A stretch of DNA of 64,000 nt from contig NZ_BDBP01000005.1 of NCBI RefSeq assembly GCF_001613045.1, forward strand, positions 62,001 through 126,000. The letters run 5' to 3'. This document shows, in pieces, positions 28,059 to 37,331 of this stretch; the first letter of the stretch is position 1, and every line of letters begins with the position of its first letter. Position numbers and translations under genes: made by a program. This stretch comes from Nocardia lijiangensis NBRC 108240 (GTDB lineage: Bacteria > Actinomycetota > Actinomycetes > Mycobacteriales > Mycobacteriaceae). A model generated the notes under the pieces. The model did not search any database. It worked only from the letters and a program-made list of their open reading frames with translations, and was not told the DNA's origin.

Positions 28059-29605
28059 TGCTCGCGAGCGTCATGGCCGGAAATACGGGGCCCGGCGAGG
28101 TGCGGGAAACGCACGCCGGGCTGGTGCTGTTGTACGGCGAGCGCGCCTACAAAGTGAAGAAGGCTGTTCGCACCGATTTCCTGGACTTCAGCACGCCGCA
28201 GCTACGCGAGCGCGCCTGCGCGAGGGAGCTGGAACTCAACCGCCGGCTCGCGCCGGACGTCTATCTCGGCTTGGCGCATCTCAGCGACCCCGAGGGCGGT
28301 CCCGGCGAACCGGTCCTGGTGATGCGCCGTATGCCCGAAAGCAGCCGCCTGTCCAACCTCCTGGCCGATCCGGCCAAAAGCGTCGCCGAACTGTCGGCGC
28401 TGGTGCGGGTAGTGGCCGAGTTCCACCGCGGCGCCCGCCGCGGACCGGACATCGATGCCGAAGGCACCCCCGATGCGCTGCGCCGACGGTGGCAGGCGTT
28501 GGTGAGCAGCCTCGCCGAACAGCCCGCAGAGGTGGCCGACCCCGAACTCGTCGCCCGGACCAGCAGGCTCGCGATGCGCTATCTGGATGGCCGGGCACCC
28601 TTGCTGGCTGCCAGGATCGCCGAGGGGTGCGTCCTCGACGGTCACGGCGACCTGCAAGCCGAGGACATCTTCGAGTTGGCTGACGGTTTCCGAGTGCTGG
28701 ACTGCCTGGATTTCGACGACCGGCTGCGCTACGTCGACCGCTTGGACGACATTGCGTTCCTGGCCATGGATCTGGAGTTCCGTGGGCATCCGGAGCTGGC
28801 CCGGCGCCTGCTGGATGACTACCAGCAGCTCACCACCGACACCGCACCGGCATCGCTGCGCGACCATTACGTGGCCTACCGGGCGCTGGTGCGGGCGAAG
28901 GTCGACACGATCCGTTTCGAGCAGGGTGAGCAGAACGCCCGCGAACGCTTGCACCGACACTTGCTGCTGGCACTGCAGCACCTACAGCGGGCGGCGGTTC
29001 GTCTGGTGTTGATCGGCGGACTACCCGGCACCGGGAAATCGACCGTCAGCCGGGAGCTCTCGGCGGCGACCGGAGCGGTCGTCATATCCAGCGACCAGGT
29101 GCGCAAGCAACTACTCGCCGCAGGCGAAATCACCGGCGAGATCGGAACCTTCGGGGTGGGCGCGTACTCCGCCGCCGGGAAAGCCCGCGTCTACGCCGAG
29201 CTGCGCACCCGAGCCAGAGAACTGCTGGCCGCGGGGCGTTCGGTGATCCTGGACGCGAGCTGGACCGACTCCACCGAACAGCGACAGGCTGCCGCGTTGG
29301 CGGCCGAGGCTCGCGCCGATCTGGTGCAACTGGTGTGTCACTGCCCGCCCTCGGTGGCCGGTCGCCGCATCGACTGTCGGCCTCGAGGTGATTCCGACGC
29401 GACCCGGCAGATCGCCGCCGCCATGGCGGGGCAGGCGGCAGAATGGCCGGACGCGACGGTGATCGACACCGCGCTGTCGCTGCCCGACACTGTGGCAGCG
29501 GCACGTCGGGAGTGGGACAACACCGATGGTCAGCGGTCAAGGGGCTTCGGTCATCAGTCAGAGGCCCAACTCCGGCCCGATTCGGCGAATACCTTCGTAC
29601 GCTGA
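28058..29605 (+). CDS. Two-domain kinase-like protein: APH-fold plus P-loop ATPase (Rv2004c-like)
   Basis: This 515-residue protein joins an aminoglycoside-phosphotransferase-like domain to a P-loop kinase. The first is residues about 1-310, with HGDLQAEDIF in place of the usual HGDLxxxN and a CLDFDDR segment. The second is residues about 320-490, with Walker A GGLPGTGKSTVSR and SSDQVRK. The order matches M. tuberculosis Rv2004c, a DosR-regulated protein of unknown substrate. The replacement of the catalytic-loop Asn by Asp suggests altered or lost transferase activity in the first domain. GTG 28058 overlaps the DUF1918 stop; ATG 28073 is an alternative. Confidence 0.87.
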   Translation: MLASVMAGNTGPGEVRETHAGLVLLYGERAYKVKKAVRTDFLDFSTPQLRERACARELELNRRLAPDVYLGLAHLSDPEGGPGEPVLVMRRMPESSRLSNLLADPAKSVAELSALVRVVAEFHRGARRGPDIDAEGTPDALRRRWQALVSSLAEQPAEVADPELVARTSRLAMRYLDGRAPLLAARIAEGCVLDGHGDLQAEDIFELADGFRVLDCLDFDDRLRYVDRLDDIAFLAMDLEFRGHPELARRLLDDYQQLTTDTAPASLRDHYVAYRALVRAKVDTIRFEQGEQNARERLHRHLLLALQHLQRAAVRLVLIGGLPGTGKSTVSRELSAATGAVVISSDQVRKQLLAAGEITGEIGTFGVGAYSAAGKARVYAELRTRARELLAAGRSVILDASWTDSTEQRQAAALAAEARADLVQLVCHCPPSVAGRRIDCRPRGDSDATRQIAAAMAGQAAEWPDATVIDTALSLPDTVAAARREWDNTDGQRSRGFGHQSEAQLRPDSANTFVR

Positions 29606-29626
29606 GAACATGGCTGACGGAGGTGC

Positions 29627-30280
29627 ATGGACATGATCAAGGTGTTCTTGGTGGACGACCACCACATCGTGCGGCGTGGGGTGGCCGACCTGATCGATGC
29701 CGAGTCCGATATGGACGTCGTCGGTGAAGCGGGCAGCATCTCGCAGGCGTTGGCGCGCATCCCCGCGCTGCAACCGGATGTTGCGGTGCTGGATGTGCGG
29801 TTGCCCGACGGCAACGGCATCGAGCTGTGCCGCGAGCTGCTCAACCAGCTGCCCGAGCTGCGCTGCCTGATCCTGACCTCGTTCACCGACGAGCAGGCCA
29901 TGCTGGATGCAATCCTGGCCGGTGCCAGCGGCTATGTGGTCAAAGACATCGGAACGACCGACCTCGTCGACGCGATCCGCGATGTCGGCTCGGGCAAATC
30001 ACTGTTGGACAACCGAGCCGCGGCCGCGCTGATGGCAAAGCTGCGGGAAGAGGCCGAGGCCAAGACAGGTCCGCTGGCCACGCTCACCGACCAAGAACGA
30101 GTTCTGCTGGGACTGCTCGGTGAAGGATTGACCAACCGGCAAATCGCGCAGCGAATGTTCTTGGCGGAGAAGACGGTGAAGAACTACGTGTCCCGGCTGC
30201 TGACGAAACTCGGCGTGGAACGGCGCACTCAGGCCGCAGTGCTGGCATCGAAGCTGAACACCTCCGACAACCGGGACTGA
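29627..30280 (+). CDS. devR: DevR/DosR-like NarL-family response regulator
   Basis: This 217-residue response regulator has an N-terminal receiver (residues 1-120; acidic pocket Asp10/Asp11, phosphoacceptor Asp56 in VLDVRLPDG, switch Thr in LTSF, Lys in VVKDIG). A C-terminal LuxR/NarL HTH follows, with [18 protein letters not shown] and the recognition helix [14 protein letters not shown]. The recognition helix retains the Lys and Asn that contact GGGAC in M. tuberculosis DosR. Its partner should be the DevS-like kinase at 6435. It ends the DUF1918 operon. GGAGG is three bases from ATG 29627 and nine from ATG 29633, so the start may be the latter. Confidence 0.93.
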   Translation: MDMIKVFLVDDHHIVRRGVADLIDAESDMDVVGEAGSISQALARIPALQPDVAVLDVRLPDGNGIELCRELLNQLPELRCLILTSFTDEQAMLDAILAGASGYVVKDIGTTDLVDAIRDVGSGKSLLDNRAAAALMAKLREEAEAKTGPLATLTDQERVLLGLLGEGLTNRQIAQRMFLAEKTVKNYVSRLLTKLGVERRTQAAVLASKLNTSDNRD

Positions 30281-30788
30281 GAGTCGAGCGGCACCGCCAG
30301 CGAGAAAATGCGCAGCGCAATGACGCTGCCGCGGACGACTTTTCGAGGTGGCCGGTAGCCGCAGGTCTGTCTACCCGAACAGGCCATCGAGAACGCGGCC
30401 TCTCAGTCACCAGGTGGTGCACGAGGCTCTTGTTCTCGGCTGCGGCTACATGCCGCGAAGGTTGAGGGCGTGGGGATACCGCGAGAACTTCACGCCGTGG
30501 GTGGGTGAAAGGCCAAGGGGCGAAGGTGCTTTGGTCCCTCTGATCGGGGACCAATGACCGGCGCGTGCAGGCGGGCGTAGTTCCTGGGTGCTCTTCGCCG
30601 CGTTGACGCGGCGGCGCAGGTTCGCGAACTGCCGCGCCTGCATGATCAGGTGGGCGCCAAGCCGGTCGGGGTGTATGTGCTGCCAACCGGGCGAATTCGG
30701 CGCGGTTCGCACGGTGCTGTCGTGGCGCGGGTGCCACCGTTTCGGGCTGGTGCGCAACCGGCTCGGGGGATGCTGCGCGGCAATGGTG
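30281..30788. other. Long convergent intergenic region without a clear gene
   Basis: This 508-base stretch separates the 3' ends of devR and the third acg-type gene, so no promoter is expected. Short open frames occur on both strands, but none has a convincing start and composition. The only strong feature is the pair of divergent DosR-like boxes at 30522-30563. Confidence 0.5.
30522..30563. promoter_or_regulatory. Divergent pair of DosR-like boxes in a convergent gap
   Basis: A plus-strand box at 30544-30563 contains GGGACCAATGACC and matches 13 of 20 consensus positions. A minus-strand box at 30522-30541 contains GGGACCAAAGCACC and matches 11. Their half-sites form the perfect inverted arms TTGGTCCC/GGGACCAA around eight bases (30531-30554). 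This is the strongest such arrangement in the window, yet both neighbouring genes end here. Confidence 0.5.
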
Positions 30789-31619
30789 TCAGGCGTGGGC
30801 GGGGGACAGCATCTCGGCGAGTGATCGGCGCGGGGTGCGTTGCGGCTGATCGGGGGTGTCGGGAGCTTGACCCACTCGCAGGATGACTTGGGGGTGGGCG
30901 GTGTCGTCGAGGACGTCGCGGCGCAGGTGAAGGCGTTGGTCGGCGCTGTCGAGCGGCGCTGAGAGCGGGCAGGTGGCCAGTCCGATGTTGGTCGCGGTCA
31001 ACAGCACGGCGCTCATCGCCTCGCCGGCACGCAGGTGCGCGAGCCGGTCATTGTTGGGGGTGGCCAGCAGAAGCAGGTCGGCGTGGTCGGGCTCGCCTGC
31101 CCAGCCTTGGGCGGCGGATCGTGTCTCGAGGGCCTGTCGGTCCCCGCTCCGGTCGCGGAGCGGGCGTATCAGTGCGCCCAGGGCCGCGGCACGCTCGGTC
31201 AACAGCCCGAGGTACCCCGGTGGGGCGGTCCAGTCGCTGTAGTGCCTGCGGTCGCTCCGGCGGCGGGTGATCGCGGCGCTCATGGCGATGTCCTGGGTGG
31301 TGGGTCGCCGTGCCACCGCCGCCACGGCGGCCAGATGGTCGGGGTCACCCGGACTCGGCATCCGATGCACGATCGTCGCCCATCCGAGCGCGGCGAAGGC
31401 CACCGACAAGTGGTGTAGTGCCGCTCCGCAGCCGAGCAGCACGTCACGCTGATCGCCCGCGGTCACGGGCAGCGATCGAGTCCGATCCAGATACAGGTCG
31501 ATGCTGCCCGGGTGGATCTGCCAGCGCCACGGCTGCATGTTGCCTCTCGACGGCGCGCGCAGGGCCAGGGCCAGGGCGGTGGCGACGGTGTCGTCGTCCG
31601 GCAGTGCGCGGTCGTCCAT
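30789..31619 (-). CDS. Acg-like nitroreductase-family protein (copy 3)
   Basis: This 276-residue protein is the third and shortest Acg/Rv3131-type protein. The signature is APSRGNMQPWRW (near residue 22), with GRGN replacing the usual LHN. CGAALHHLSVAFAALGW and GLATCPLSAPLD follow. It lacks about 50 residues in the middle compared with the other copies. It may be a specialised or degenerating member. ATG 31619 has GAAGGGC upstream at long spacing; GTG 31658 with AGGGGG is a real alternative that adds 13 residues. No strong DosR-like site was found upstream. Confidence 0.82.
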   Translation of the reverse strand: MDDRALPDDDTVATALALALRAPSRGNMQPWRWQIHPGSIDLYLDRTRSLPVTAGDQRDVLLGCGAALHHLSVAFAALGWATIVHRMPSPGDPDHLAAVAAVARRPTTQDIAMSAAITRRRSDRRHYSDWTAPPGYLGLLTERAAALGALIRPLRDRSGDRQALETRSAAQGWAGEPDHADLLLLATPNNDRLAHLRAGEAMSAVLLTATNIGLATCPLSAPLDSADQRLHLRRDVLDDTAHPQVILRVGQAPDTPDQPQRTPRRSLAEMLSPAHA

Positions 31620-31690
31620 GGTGTCGTTGCCCTTCGTGGTCGAACTGTTCTTCTCCACGATCCCCCTGCCGCGGTGTCGGAGGGCAGGGC

Positions 31691-31947
31691 ATGAGGACCC
31701 TTGATCAGCGGACTTCCGGTGCCGATGCGGCCGGGACGTCGATACGCGCCGGGGATCCGAGGGCCACTCGGGCTCAGGACCTTCGCCCTATCTGCCGCTG
31801 ATCTACTTCACGGTCGCGCTGATGTACGTCTACCGCCGCCACCACCTCGCCGGCCACGGACTCGACCCCGCACTTGCTGGCGCCCGCGAAAGGCAGAAAG
31901 CCGCCGCCGAACGCGACGCGTACGAACGCCGCCACGGCCGGCGCTGA
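31691..31947 (+). pseudogene. Small membrane-protein fragment with a probable frameshift
   Basis: A frame ending at TGA 31945-31947 encodes PYLPLIYFTVALMYVYRRHH, then a charged helix (GARERQKAAAERDAYERRHG). That looks like a genuine single-span membrane tail. No start exists in this frame. A plausible start, ATG 31691 with GGAGGGC upstream, lies in another frame that stops at 31801. A one-base change between about 31750 and 31790 would join them into an 80-90-residue protein. The rest of the gap to 32186 shows no gene. Confidence 0.4.
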
Positions 31948-32185
31948 AAAGCGAGCCCAACACAGTGTTCCGCACCGCAGCCGATACGCGCCGGTCGCTG
32001 CAGCAGCTCGTGCAACCGGTAGCGGCCCGGTTGTTTCTCGATGGGATGGTCGGTGTAGATGTTCCAGAACCCGATGGTCCTTCGGCCTGCCGCCGGGTGA
32101 CGATCGGCCGCATCCCGCGCGCCGGGGCGGTTCCTATCGTTGATTCGGCATGACCGCCGAGGTAGCACGCGAAGGAGTCAGCGCG

Positions 32186-34576
32186 ATGACCGCAGTAGTT
32201 TCCGAAGACGCCGAAACCGCCTGCGACCTAGCGGATCTCGACGCGTGGTGGCGGGCCGCGAACTATCTGTCGGCTGGGCAGATCTATCTGCTGGACAATC
32301 CGCTGCTCGCCGAACCGCTGCGGCCCGCACATATCAAACCCCGGTTGATCGGTCACTGGGGGAGCGTGCCGGGAGCGACGCTGACCTATGCTCACCTCAA
32401 CCGGGTGATCATGCGGTTGGGGCAGTCGATGCTGTACGTGCTCGGGCCGGGACATGGTGCCGCCGCGCTGAACGCGGCGGCCTGGCTGGAGGGCACCTAT
32501 TCACAGCGCCACCCAGCGGTTGGCCGCGATCTGGCTGGTATGCGAGAACTGTTCCGCCAGTTCTCGTTTCCCGGGGGAGTGCCCAGCCACGCCTCACCGC
32601 ACCTGCCGGGCTCGATCCACGAGGGCGGCGAGCTGGGCTATTCACTCGCGCACGCGACGGGGGCGGCGCTGGACAATCCGGATCTGGTGGTCGCCTGCTT
32701 GATCGGGGACGGTGAGGCCGAGACCGGTGCGTTGGCGACCAGCTGGCATGCGCCGTCGTTCCTGAATCCGGTCACCGATGGCAGTGTGCTGCCGATCCTG
32801 CACCTGAACGGATACAAGATCGCGAATCCGGCTCTGCTGGCCCGGATTCCGCGCAGCGATCTGGATGCGCTGCTGAAAGGCCACGGATGGGAGCCCTTCC
32901 ATGTCGAGGGCAGCGAGCCGATGGAGGTGCACGAGCGCTTCGCGGCGGTCCTCGACGAAGTGTTCGACCGCATCCGGGAGATCCGCGACGACGCCCGCCG
33001 CGGTATCGGACCGCACGATCCGCGCCTGCCTGCGATCGTGCTGGCCACGCCGAAGGGCTGGACGGGGCCCGCAACAGTCGACGGGATCCCGGTGGCGGGT
33101 ACCTTCCGTGCCCATCAGGTGCCGCTGGCCGGCGTCCGCGACAATCCCGAACACCTCGAGCTGCTCGAACAGTGGCTGCGCTCGTATCGGCCCGAGGAGT
33201 TGTTCAGGCCGGACGGCCATCCAGCCGACCGGATCGCGGACCTGCACCCACGAGCCGAACTGCGCATGAGCGCGAATCCGGTGGCGCACGGCCGTACTCA
33301 GGTCGACCTGCGTCTGCCACCCGTGGGCGAGCACGCACTCACGATCGCGTCCCCAGGCGCCACACGGGGTGAGGCCACCCGCGTCCTGGGCGGCTATCTG
33401 CGCGACGCGTTGGTGGCGAATCCACACAACCTGCTGTTCTTCTCACCCGACGAGCACACTTCCAACCGGTTGGACGCCGTGCTGGAGGTGACCGGTCGGC
33501 GGTGGCGGGCATCGCGGTGCGACGGCGACGACCGCCTGTCCCCGGACGGACGCGTGTTCGAGGTGCTGTCGGAGCATCTGTGCCAAGGCTGGCTGGAGGG
33601 CTATCTGCTCACCGGGCGGCACGGGGTGTTCTCCACCTACGAGGCATTCGCGCACATCATCGACTCGATGGTGGTGCAGCACGCCAAATGGCTGCACATG
33701 TCCGCCGAATTCCCGTGGCGGGAACCGATTCCGAGCCTGAACTACCTAATCACCTCGCATGTGTGGCGGCAGGACCACAACGGCGCCTCACACCAGGATC
33801 CGGGCTTCATCGACCACGTGCTGAGCAAGCGACCGGAGGTGAGCCGCGTGTACCTGCCGCCGGACGCGAACTGTCTGCTCCACGTCTTCGACCACTGTCT
33901 GCGCAGCCGCGGCCGGGTCAACGTTGTGGTGGCAGGCAAGCAGCCGGCGCTGCAGTATCTGAATGATCACGACGCCCGGGTCCACTGCGAACGTGGCCTT
34001 GGCATCTGGGGCTGGGCCAGTTCCGATCTCGACCGCGACACCGATATCGTGCTGGCCTGCGCCGGTGACGTCCCCACTCGAGAGACGCTCGCGGCCAGTG
34101 CGCTGCTGCGGGAACTGGCACCGGAGGTGGCGGTCCGCGTTGTGAACGTGGTGGACCTGGCCCGGTTGTTCCCACCCGACCGGCATCCACACGGCATCTC
34201 CGACAACGAATACGAGCAGATCTTCACCGCGACGGCACCGGTGATCTTCGCCTTCCACGGCTACCCTTGGCTCATCCACACCCTCAGCTACCGCCGGCCC
34301 GGCCACGACCGGATGCACGTGCGCGGATTCGTCGACAATGGCACCACCACAACGCCTTTCGACATGTGCATGATGAACGGAATCGACCGCTTCCAACTGG
34401 CCTTGGCGGCGCTGGCTCGAGTGCCGCGCCTGAGCCGGCGGATCGGTCACCTTCGCGACCATCTGCTCGCCGAGGTCGACCGGGCACGCGCCCACGCCCG
34501 CCGCGTCGGGGAGGATCCGCCGGAGATAACCGAATGGTGCTGGCCGAGTTCTGGCGAGCAGGCGGCCATCCGATAA
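32186..34576 (+). CDS. Xylulose-5-phosphate/fructose-6-phosphate phosphoketolase
   Basis: This 796-residue protein is a thiamine-diphosphate phosphoketolase, which splits xylulose 5-phosphate or fructose 6-phosphate with phosphate to acetyl phosphate plus a shorter sugar phosphate. Family signatures are present: [18 protein letters not shown], the [11 protein letters not shown] block, [20 protein letters not shown], the TPP/Mg loop GDGEAETGA, and HQDPGFIDH. Length is typical. ATG 32186 with AAGGAG was preferred to ATG 32150. The enzyme would supply acetyl phosphate and so ATP and acetate when respiration is limited, which fits the hypoxia setting. Confidence 0.95.
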   Translation: MTAVVSEDAETACDLADLDAWWRAANYLSAGQIYLLDNPLLAEPLRPAHIKPRLIGHWGSVPGATLTYAHLNRVIMRLGQSMLYVLGPGHGAAALNAAAWLEGTYSQRHPAVGRDLAGMRELFRQFSFPGGVPSHASPHLPGSIHEGGELGYSLAHATGAALDNPDLVVACLIGDGEAETGALATSWHAPSFLNPVTDGSVLPILHLNGYKIANPALLARIPRSDLDALLKGHGWEPFHVEGSEPMEVHERFAAVLDEVFDRIREIRDDARRGIGPHDPRLPAIVLATPKGWTGPATVDGIPVAGTFRAHQVPLAGVRDNPEHLELLEQWLRSYRPEELFRPDGHPADRIADLHPRAELRMSANPVAHGRTQVDLRLPPVGEHALTIASPGATRGEATRVLGGYLRDALVANPHNLLFFSPDEHTSNRLDAVLEVTGRRWRASRCDGDDRLSPDGRVFEVLSEHLCQGWLEGYLLTGRHGVFSTYEAFAHIIDSMVVQHAKWLHMSAEFPWREPIPSLNYLITSHVWRQDHNGASHQDPGFIDHVLSKRPEVSRVYLPPDANCLLHVFDHCLRSRGRVNVVVAGKQPALQYLNDHDARVHCERGLGIWGWASSDLDRDTDIVLACAGDVPTRETLAASALLRELAPEVAVRVVNVVDLARLFPPDRHPHGISDNEYEQIFTATAPVIFAFHGYPWLIHTLSYRRPGHDRMHVRGFVDNGTTTTPFDMCMMNGIDRFQLALAALARVPRLSRRIGHLRDHLLAEVDRARAHARRVGEDPPEITEWCWPSSGEQAAIR

Positions 34577-34805
34577 GGACGAGCCGCAACCGGTAAATCG
34601 CTGAGCCGCAAAGTAAGTAGTGGTGACTGGCGACGACTCGTCCGACACCGGCATCGGGCACTGTGGTTCTATCGGTGATCTGTGGCGTCACCCATCGGTG
34701 GAAGCTGACGTCGCCTCGGATCTGAGGATTTCCGTATCGGCGAATCTTGACGTCGTGATGCTGGTTGCGCAGGGTGTTCGGCTGCCGTAGCGCACAATCG
34801 GGCGC

Positions 34806-35504
34806 ATGGCACGATCTCTGCCCCAGGGCGAATCGCTTCTGGTGCGTACGGACTTCACCGACGACGCGGCCTGGGCCCAAACCCTCGCGGCGGTCCTCGC
34901 GTCCTACGACGAAGACACGATGACAGAGCTGACACCCGTCGACGACGTGACCTTCGACGGGCTGAACCCCGCCGACCTAGGTGATCTGGTCGATGGCCAG
35001 ACCTATGTGTTCCTCGCCGACACCACCACGATGACCGACCCCGAGCACCCACTGCTGGCAGTCGATACCAGCGACGAGGATGTCCGAGGGGACGGCGACC
35101 CGGTGTTCCGGATCGCGCCGATCGCGATGGCCGAGGTCGAGGTCAACTTCTTCCTCTCCACCATGGACTTCGAGGACTACGCCAGCAGCGTCGACGACGA
35201 CGGTGTTTTCCGCGGCTGCCGAGGGGAATCGACTGGCCGACCGGCCCCGAGGGTGCGCCGCTGGCCTTCATCGCGGCGCTGGACTGCGCGGCCCTCCCAT
35301 TCGGGTGGCTCGACATCCCCCTGCCGGCCGAGGGCGTGCTCGCGTTCTTCGCCTCCACGCCGCTCGGCGAGGGACCGGAGGGCCGGTACCGGGCGGGACG
35401 CTGCGGCCCGACGCACGGCCGAGTCTTCTATCTCCCTGCTGGCACGCCCTGCGGCGTCCGCGCGGCCCCGCCGGGGGTTGCGGTGTTTCCCGGCATGCGG
35501 CTGA
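34806..35504 (+). CDS. DUF6924-like protein lacking its native stop
   Basis: Residues 1-136 resemble DUF6924 proteins: SLLVRTDFTDDAAWAQTL, DDVTFDGL, YVFLADTTTMTDPEHPLL, and a final MDFEDYASSVDDDGVFRG. Relatives normally end with GVFRGF and a stop. Here the frame instead runs on from 35215 through about 95 residues that are the wrong frame of a DUF1963 gene. So the native C-terminus and stop are missing. The function of the family is unknown. ATG 34806 was taken as start; the ribosome site is weak. Confidence 0.55.
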   Translation: MARSLPQGESLLVRTDFTDDAAWAQTLAAVLASYDEDTMTELTPVDDVTFDGLNPADLGDLVDGQTYVFLADTTTMTDPEHPLLAVDTSDEDVRGDGDPVFRIAPIAMAEVEVNFFLSTMDFEDYASSVDDDGVFRGCRGESTGRPAPRVRRWPSSRRWTARPSHSGGSTSPCRPRACSRSSPPRRSARDRRAGTGRDAAARRTAESSISLLARPAASARPRRGLRCFPACG

Positions 35505-35950
35505 TCGCCCGGAGGGACCCCACCGCGCCGTTTCCCGACCATCCGCGCGTACGGCACGCGTTCGCGTTGCACACGCGAGAGGAGCTATACGACCACCCCT
35601 TGTACGACCAGAGCTTCCTCGACGAACTCGCCGAGCAGGGGACCCGGTTCGAGCACCGGGTCGGCGGGTACGCGAGCGCGGGTGCCGTCGAGTACGAAGC
35701 CGCTCTCGGCCGCGCCGAGAGCGTGGGTGGATCACACCCGCGAGAGGCCGGCCCACACGACACCGAGCGCGCGCTGGAGTGGGTGATGCTGGCGCAGTTC
35801 CAGTGCGACCCCGCAGAGGGAATGCTGGCCTGCGACAGCCAGGACGGACAGCCGGGCAGCAGTCGGCGGGGTGTTCTGGTGTGGCTGATCCGCCGCGATG
35901 ACCTCGCACGGGAGTCGTTCACCGAAGCTGTCCTGCTGCGCGATTTTTGA
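35207..35950 (+). pseudogene. DUF1963 (YwqG-like) gene, N-terminally truncated at a fusion junction
   Basis: The frame from about 35207 reads FPRLPRGIDWPTGPEGAPLA, then FIAALDCAALP and onward to TGA 35948. That is a DUF1963 domain entered at its conserved LPxGxxWP element. The usual 40-60 residues before it are missing, and the preceding sequence is the end of the DUF6924 gene in another frame. A C-terminal FQCDPAEGMLACDSQDG block is intact. The closest plausible start codon in frame is GTG 35336, which would lose more of the domain. I read it as a deletion fusion. Confidence 0.6.
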
Positions 35951-35958
35951 AAGTACGA

Positions 35959-36699
35959 CTAGCGGACTTGTTCCCACCCGGGTCGTGGTGCGCGGGAACC
36001 GAGTTGGGTGTCGCGGCTGCGGTAGACGATGTAGGGGCGGGTGAGGTAGCCCAGCGGCATGGAGAACACGTGTACGAGGCGGCTGAACGGCCAGAACGCG
36101 AACAGCGCCCACGCGCTGAGCACGTGGAGTTGGAAGCCGAGGGGAGCGGCGGCCATGAGTTCGGGTTGGGGTTGGAGGTAGAAGATGGACCGGAACCAGG
36201 GGGAGACGGTTTCGCGGTAGTCGTGGGGGTGGTCGGTGAGGTTGCCCAGAACTGTGGTTCCCAACCCGAGCAGAATGGTGCCGATCAGCAGCACGTACAT
36301 GATCTTGTCGTTGCGGGTGGTGGCGGAGAAGACCGGCCCGACGGTGCGGCGACGGTAGATCAGGATCGCGGCGCCGGTCAGGGTCGCGGCGCCGGCGAGG
36401 ACACCGAGCCCGACGGCGAGCAGGTGGTAGGTGTGTTCGCTGATCCCGACGGCCTCGGTCCAGGACTTCGGGATCAGCAGTCCGCCAATGTGTCCGAGGA
36501 CGACCAGCAGGATTCCGTAGTGGAACAGCGGGCTGCCCCAGCGCAGCAGCCGGTTCTCGTACAGCTGAGACGAGCGGGTGGTCCACCCGAACTTGTCGTA
36601 GCGGTAGCGCCAGATGTGGCCGACGACGAAGCAGGCGATCGAGGCGTAGGGGATCGCGACCCACAGCAGGATCTCGCCGGTGCTGGGTTGGCCGTTCAT
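35959..36699 (-). CDS. narI: Respiratory nitrate reductase, gamma subunit (cytochrome b)
   Basis: This 246-residue protein is NarI, the membrane cytochrome b subunit that takes electrons from menaquinol and passes them to NarH. It has five membrane segments. Histidine pairs that bind the two haems lie in the first (FVVGHIWRY), second (FHYGILLVVLGHIGGLL) and last (FQLHVLSAWALFAFWPFSRLVHVF) of these. ATG 36699 overlaps the narJ stop by four bases. It is the last gene of narGHJI. The C-terminal tail ends in basic residues typical of the subunit. Confidence 0.95.
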   Translation of the reverse strand: MNGQPSTGEILLWVAIPYASIACFVVGHIWRYRYDKFGWTTRSSQLYENRLLRWGSPLFHYGILLVVLGHIGGLLIPKSWTEAVGISEHTYHLLAVGLGVLAGAATLTGAAILIYRRRTVGPVFSATTRNDKIMYVLLIGTILLGLGTTVLGNLTDHPHDYRETVSPWFRSIFYLQPQPELMAAAPLGFQLHVLSAWALFAFWPFSRLVHVFSMPLGYLTRPYIVYRSRDTQLGSRAPRPGWEQVR

Positions 36700-37331
36700 C
36701 GTGCTCCTCCGTGGGGCATGTACTCGCGTGGGGCGAAGGGGGCCAGTCCGACTTCTTCTTCGGGTGGGCCCTGCGCGGCCAGTGCGGCGATGGCGTCGTG
36801 TTCGTTTCTGCCCAGGCTCGGCAGGGTGGCCGACACCGAGTCCAAGACATGCGCCCACACCGATCCGATGTCGTGCAGGCCCAGACGCAGCAGCTCGAGG
36901 CCGGCGCGGTGTTCGACGAGCAGGCGAGCCCCGGCGGTGGGGTCGGCGGTGGCGGCGAATTCGAGCACGACGGCGAGGTGATCGGGCAGTTCGTCGTCGT
37001 GCAGGATCATCCCGGCGGCGCGATAGGTGTGTTTGAACCGCAGCAGCGCCACTCCGCGTTTGCGGGTGTCGCCGTAGGCGAAGTAGGTCAGATACGGGCT
37101 GAATCGTTTGTGGTGGTCGAAGGTGGCGACGTAGTCGGCGGCCAGATCCAGCGGGTCGCGGTGGGCGGCCTTGTCGCAGAACATCTGTAGCGGTTCCCCG
37201 AGCGCCGGTGGCAGGGCGGCGCTGGTTTCACGCAGCAGCGGCCATTGACCGGTGAGGTGTTCACCGGGGTAGGCGATCAGCAGGGATTGGGCTTTCCAGG
37301 CCAGGATCCGGTCGGTGTCGGTGATCGTCAT
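36696..37331 (-). CDS. narJ: Nitrate reductase molybdenum cofactor assembly chaperone
   Basis: This 211-residue protein is NarJ, the dedicated cytoplasmic chaperone that binds NarG and helps insert the molybdenum cofactor and FeS clusters before the complex docks on the membrane. It has the all-helical NarJ/TorD pattern and the conserved FSPYLTYFAYGDTRKRG block (near residues 83-99). Its start overlaps the narH stop and its stop overlaps the narI start, each by four bases, indicating coupled translation. It is not part of the final enzyme. Confidence 0.93.
   Translation of the reverse strand: MTITDTDRILAWKAQSLLIAYPGEHLTGQWPLLRETSAALPPALGEPLQMFCDKAAHRDPLDLAADYVATFDHHKRFSPYLTYFAYGDTRKRGVALLRFKHTYRAAGMILHDDELPDHLAVVLEFAATADPTAGARLLVEHRAGLELLRLGLHDIGSVWAHVLDSVSATLPSLGRNEHDAIAALAAQGPPEEEVGLAPFAPREYMPHGGAR

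Noticed and set aside
30588..30886. Short plus-strand frames downstream of the orphan box
   Set aside because: They start with GTG without ribosome sites and read as Arg/Cys-rich shadow sequence, so no gene was called.
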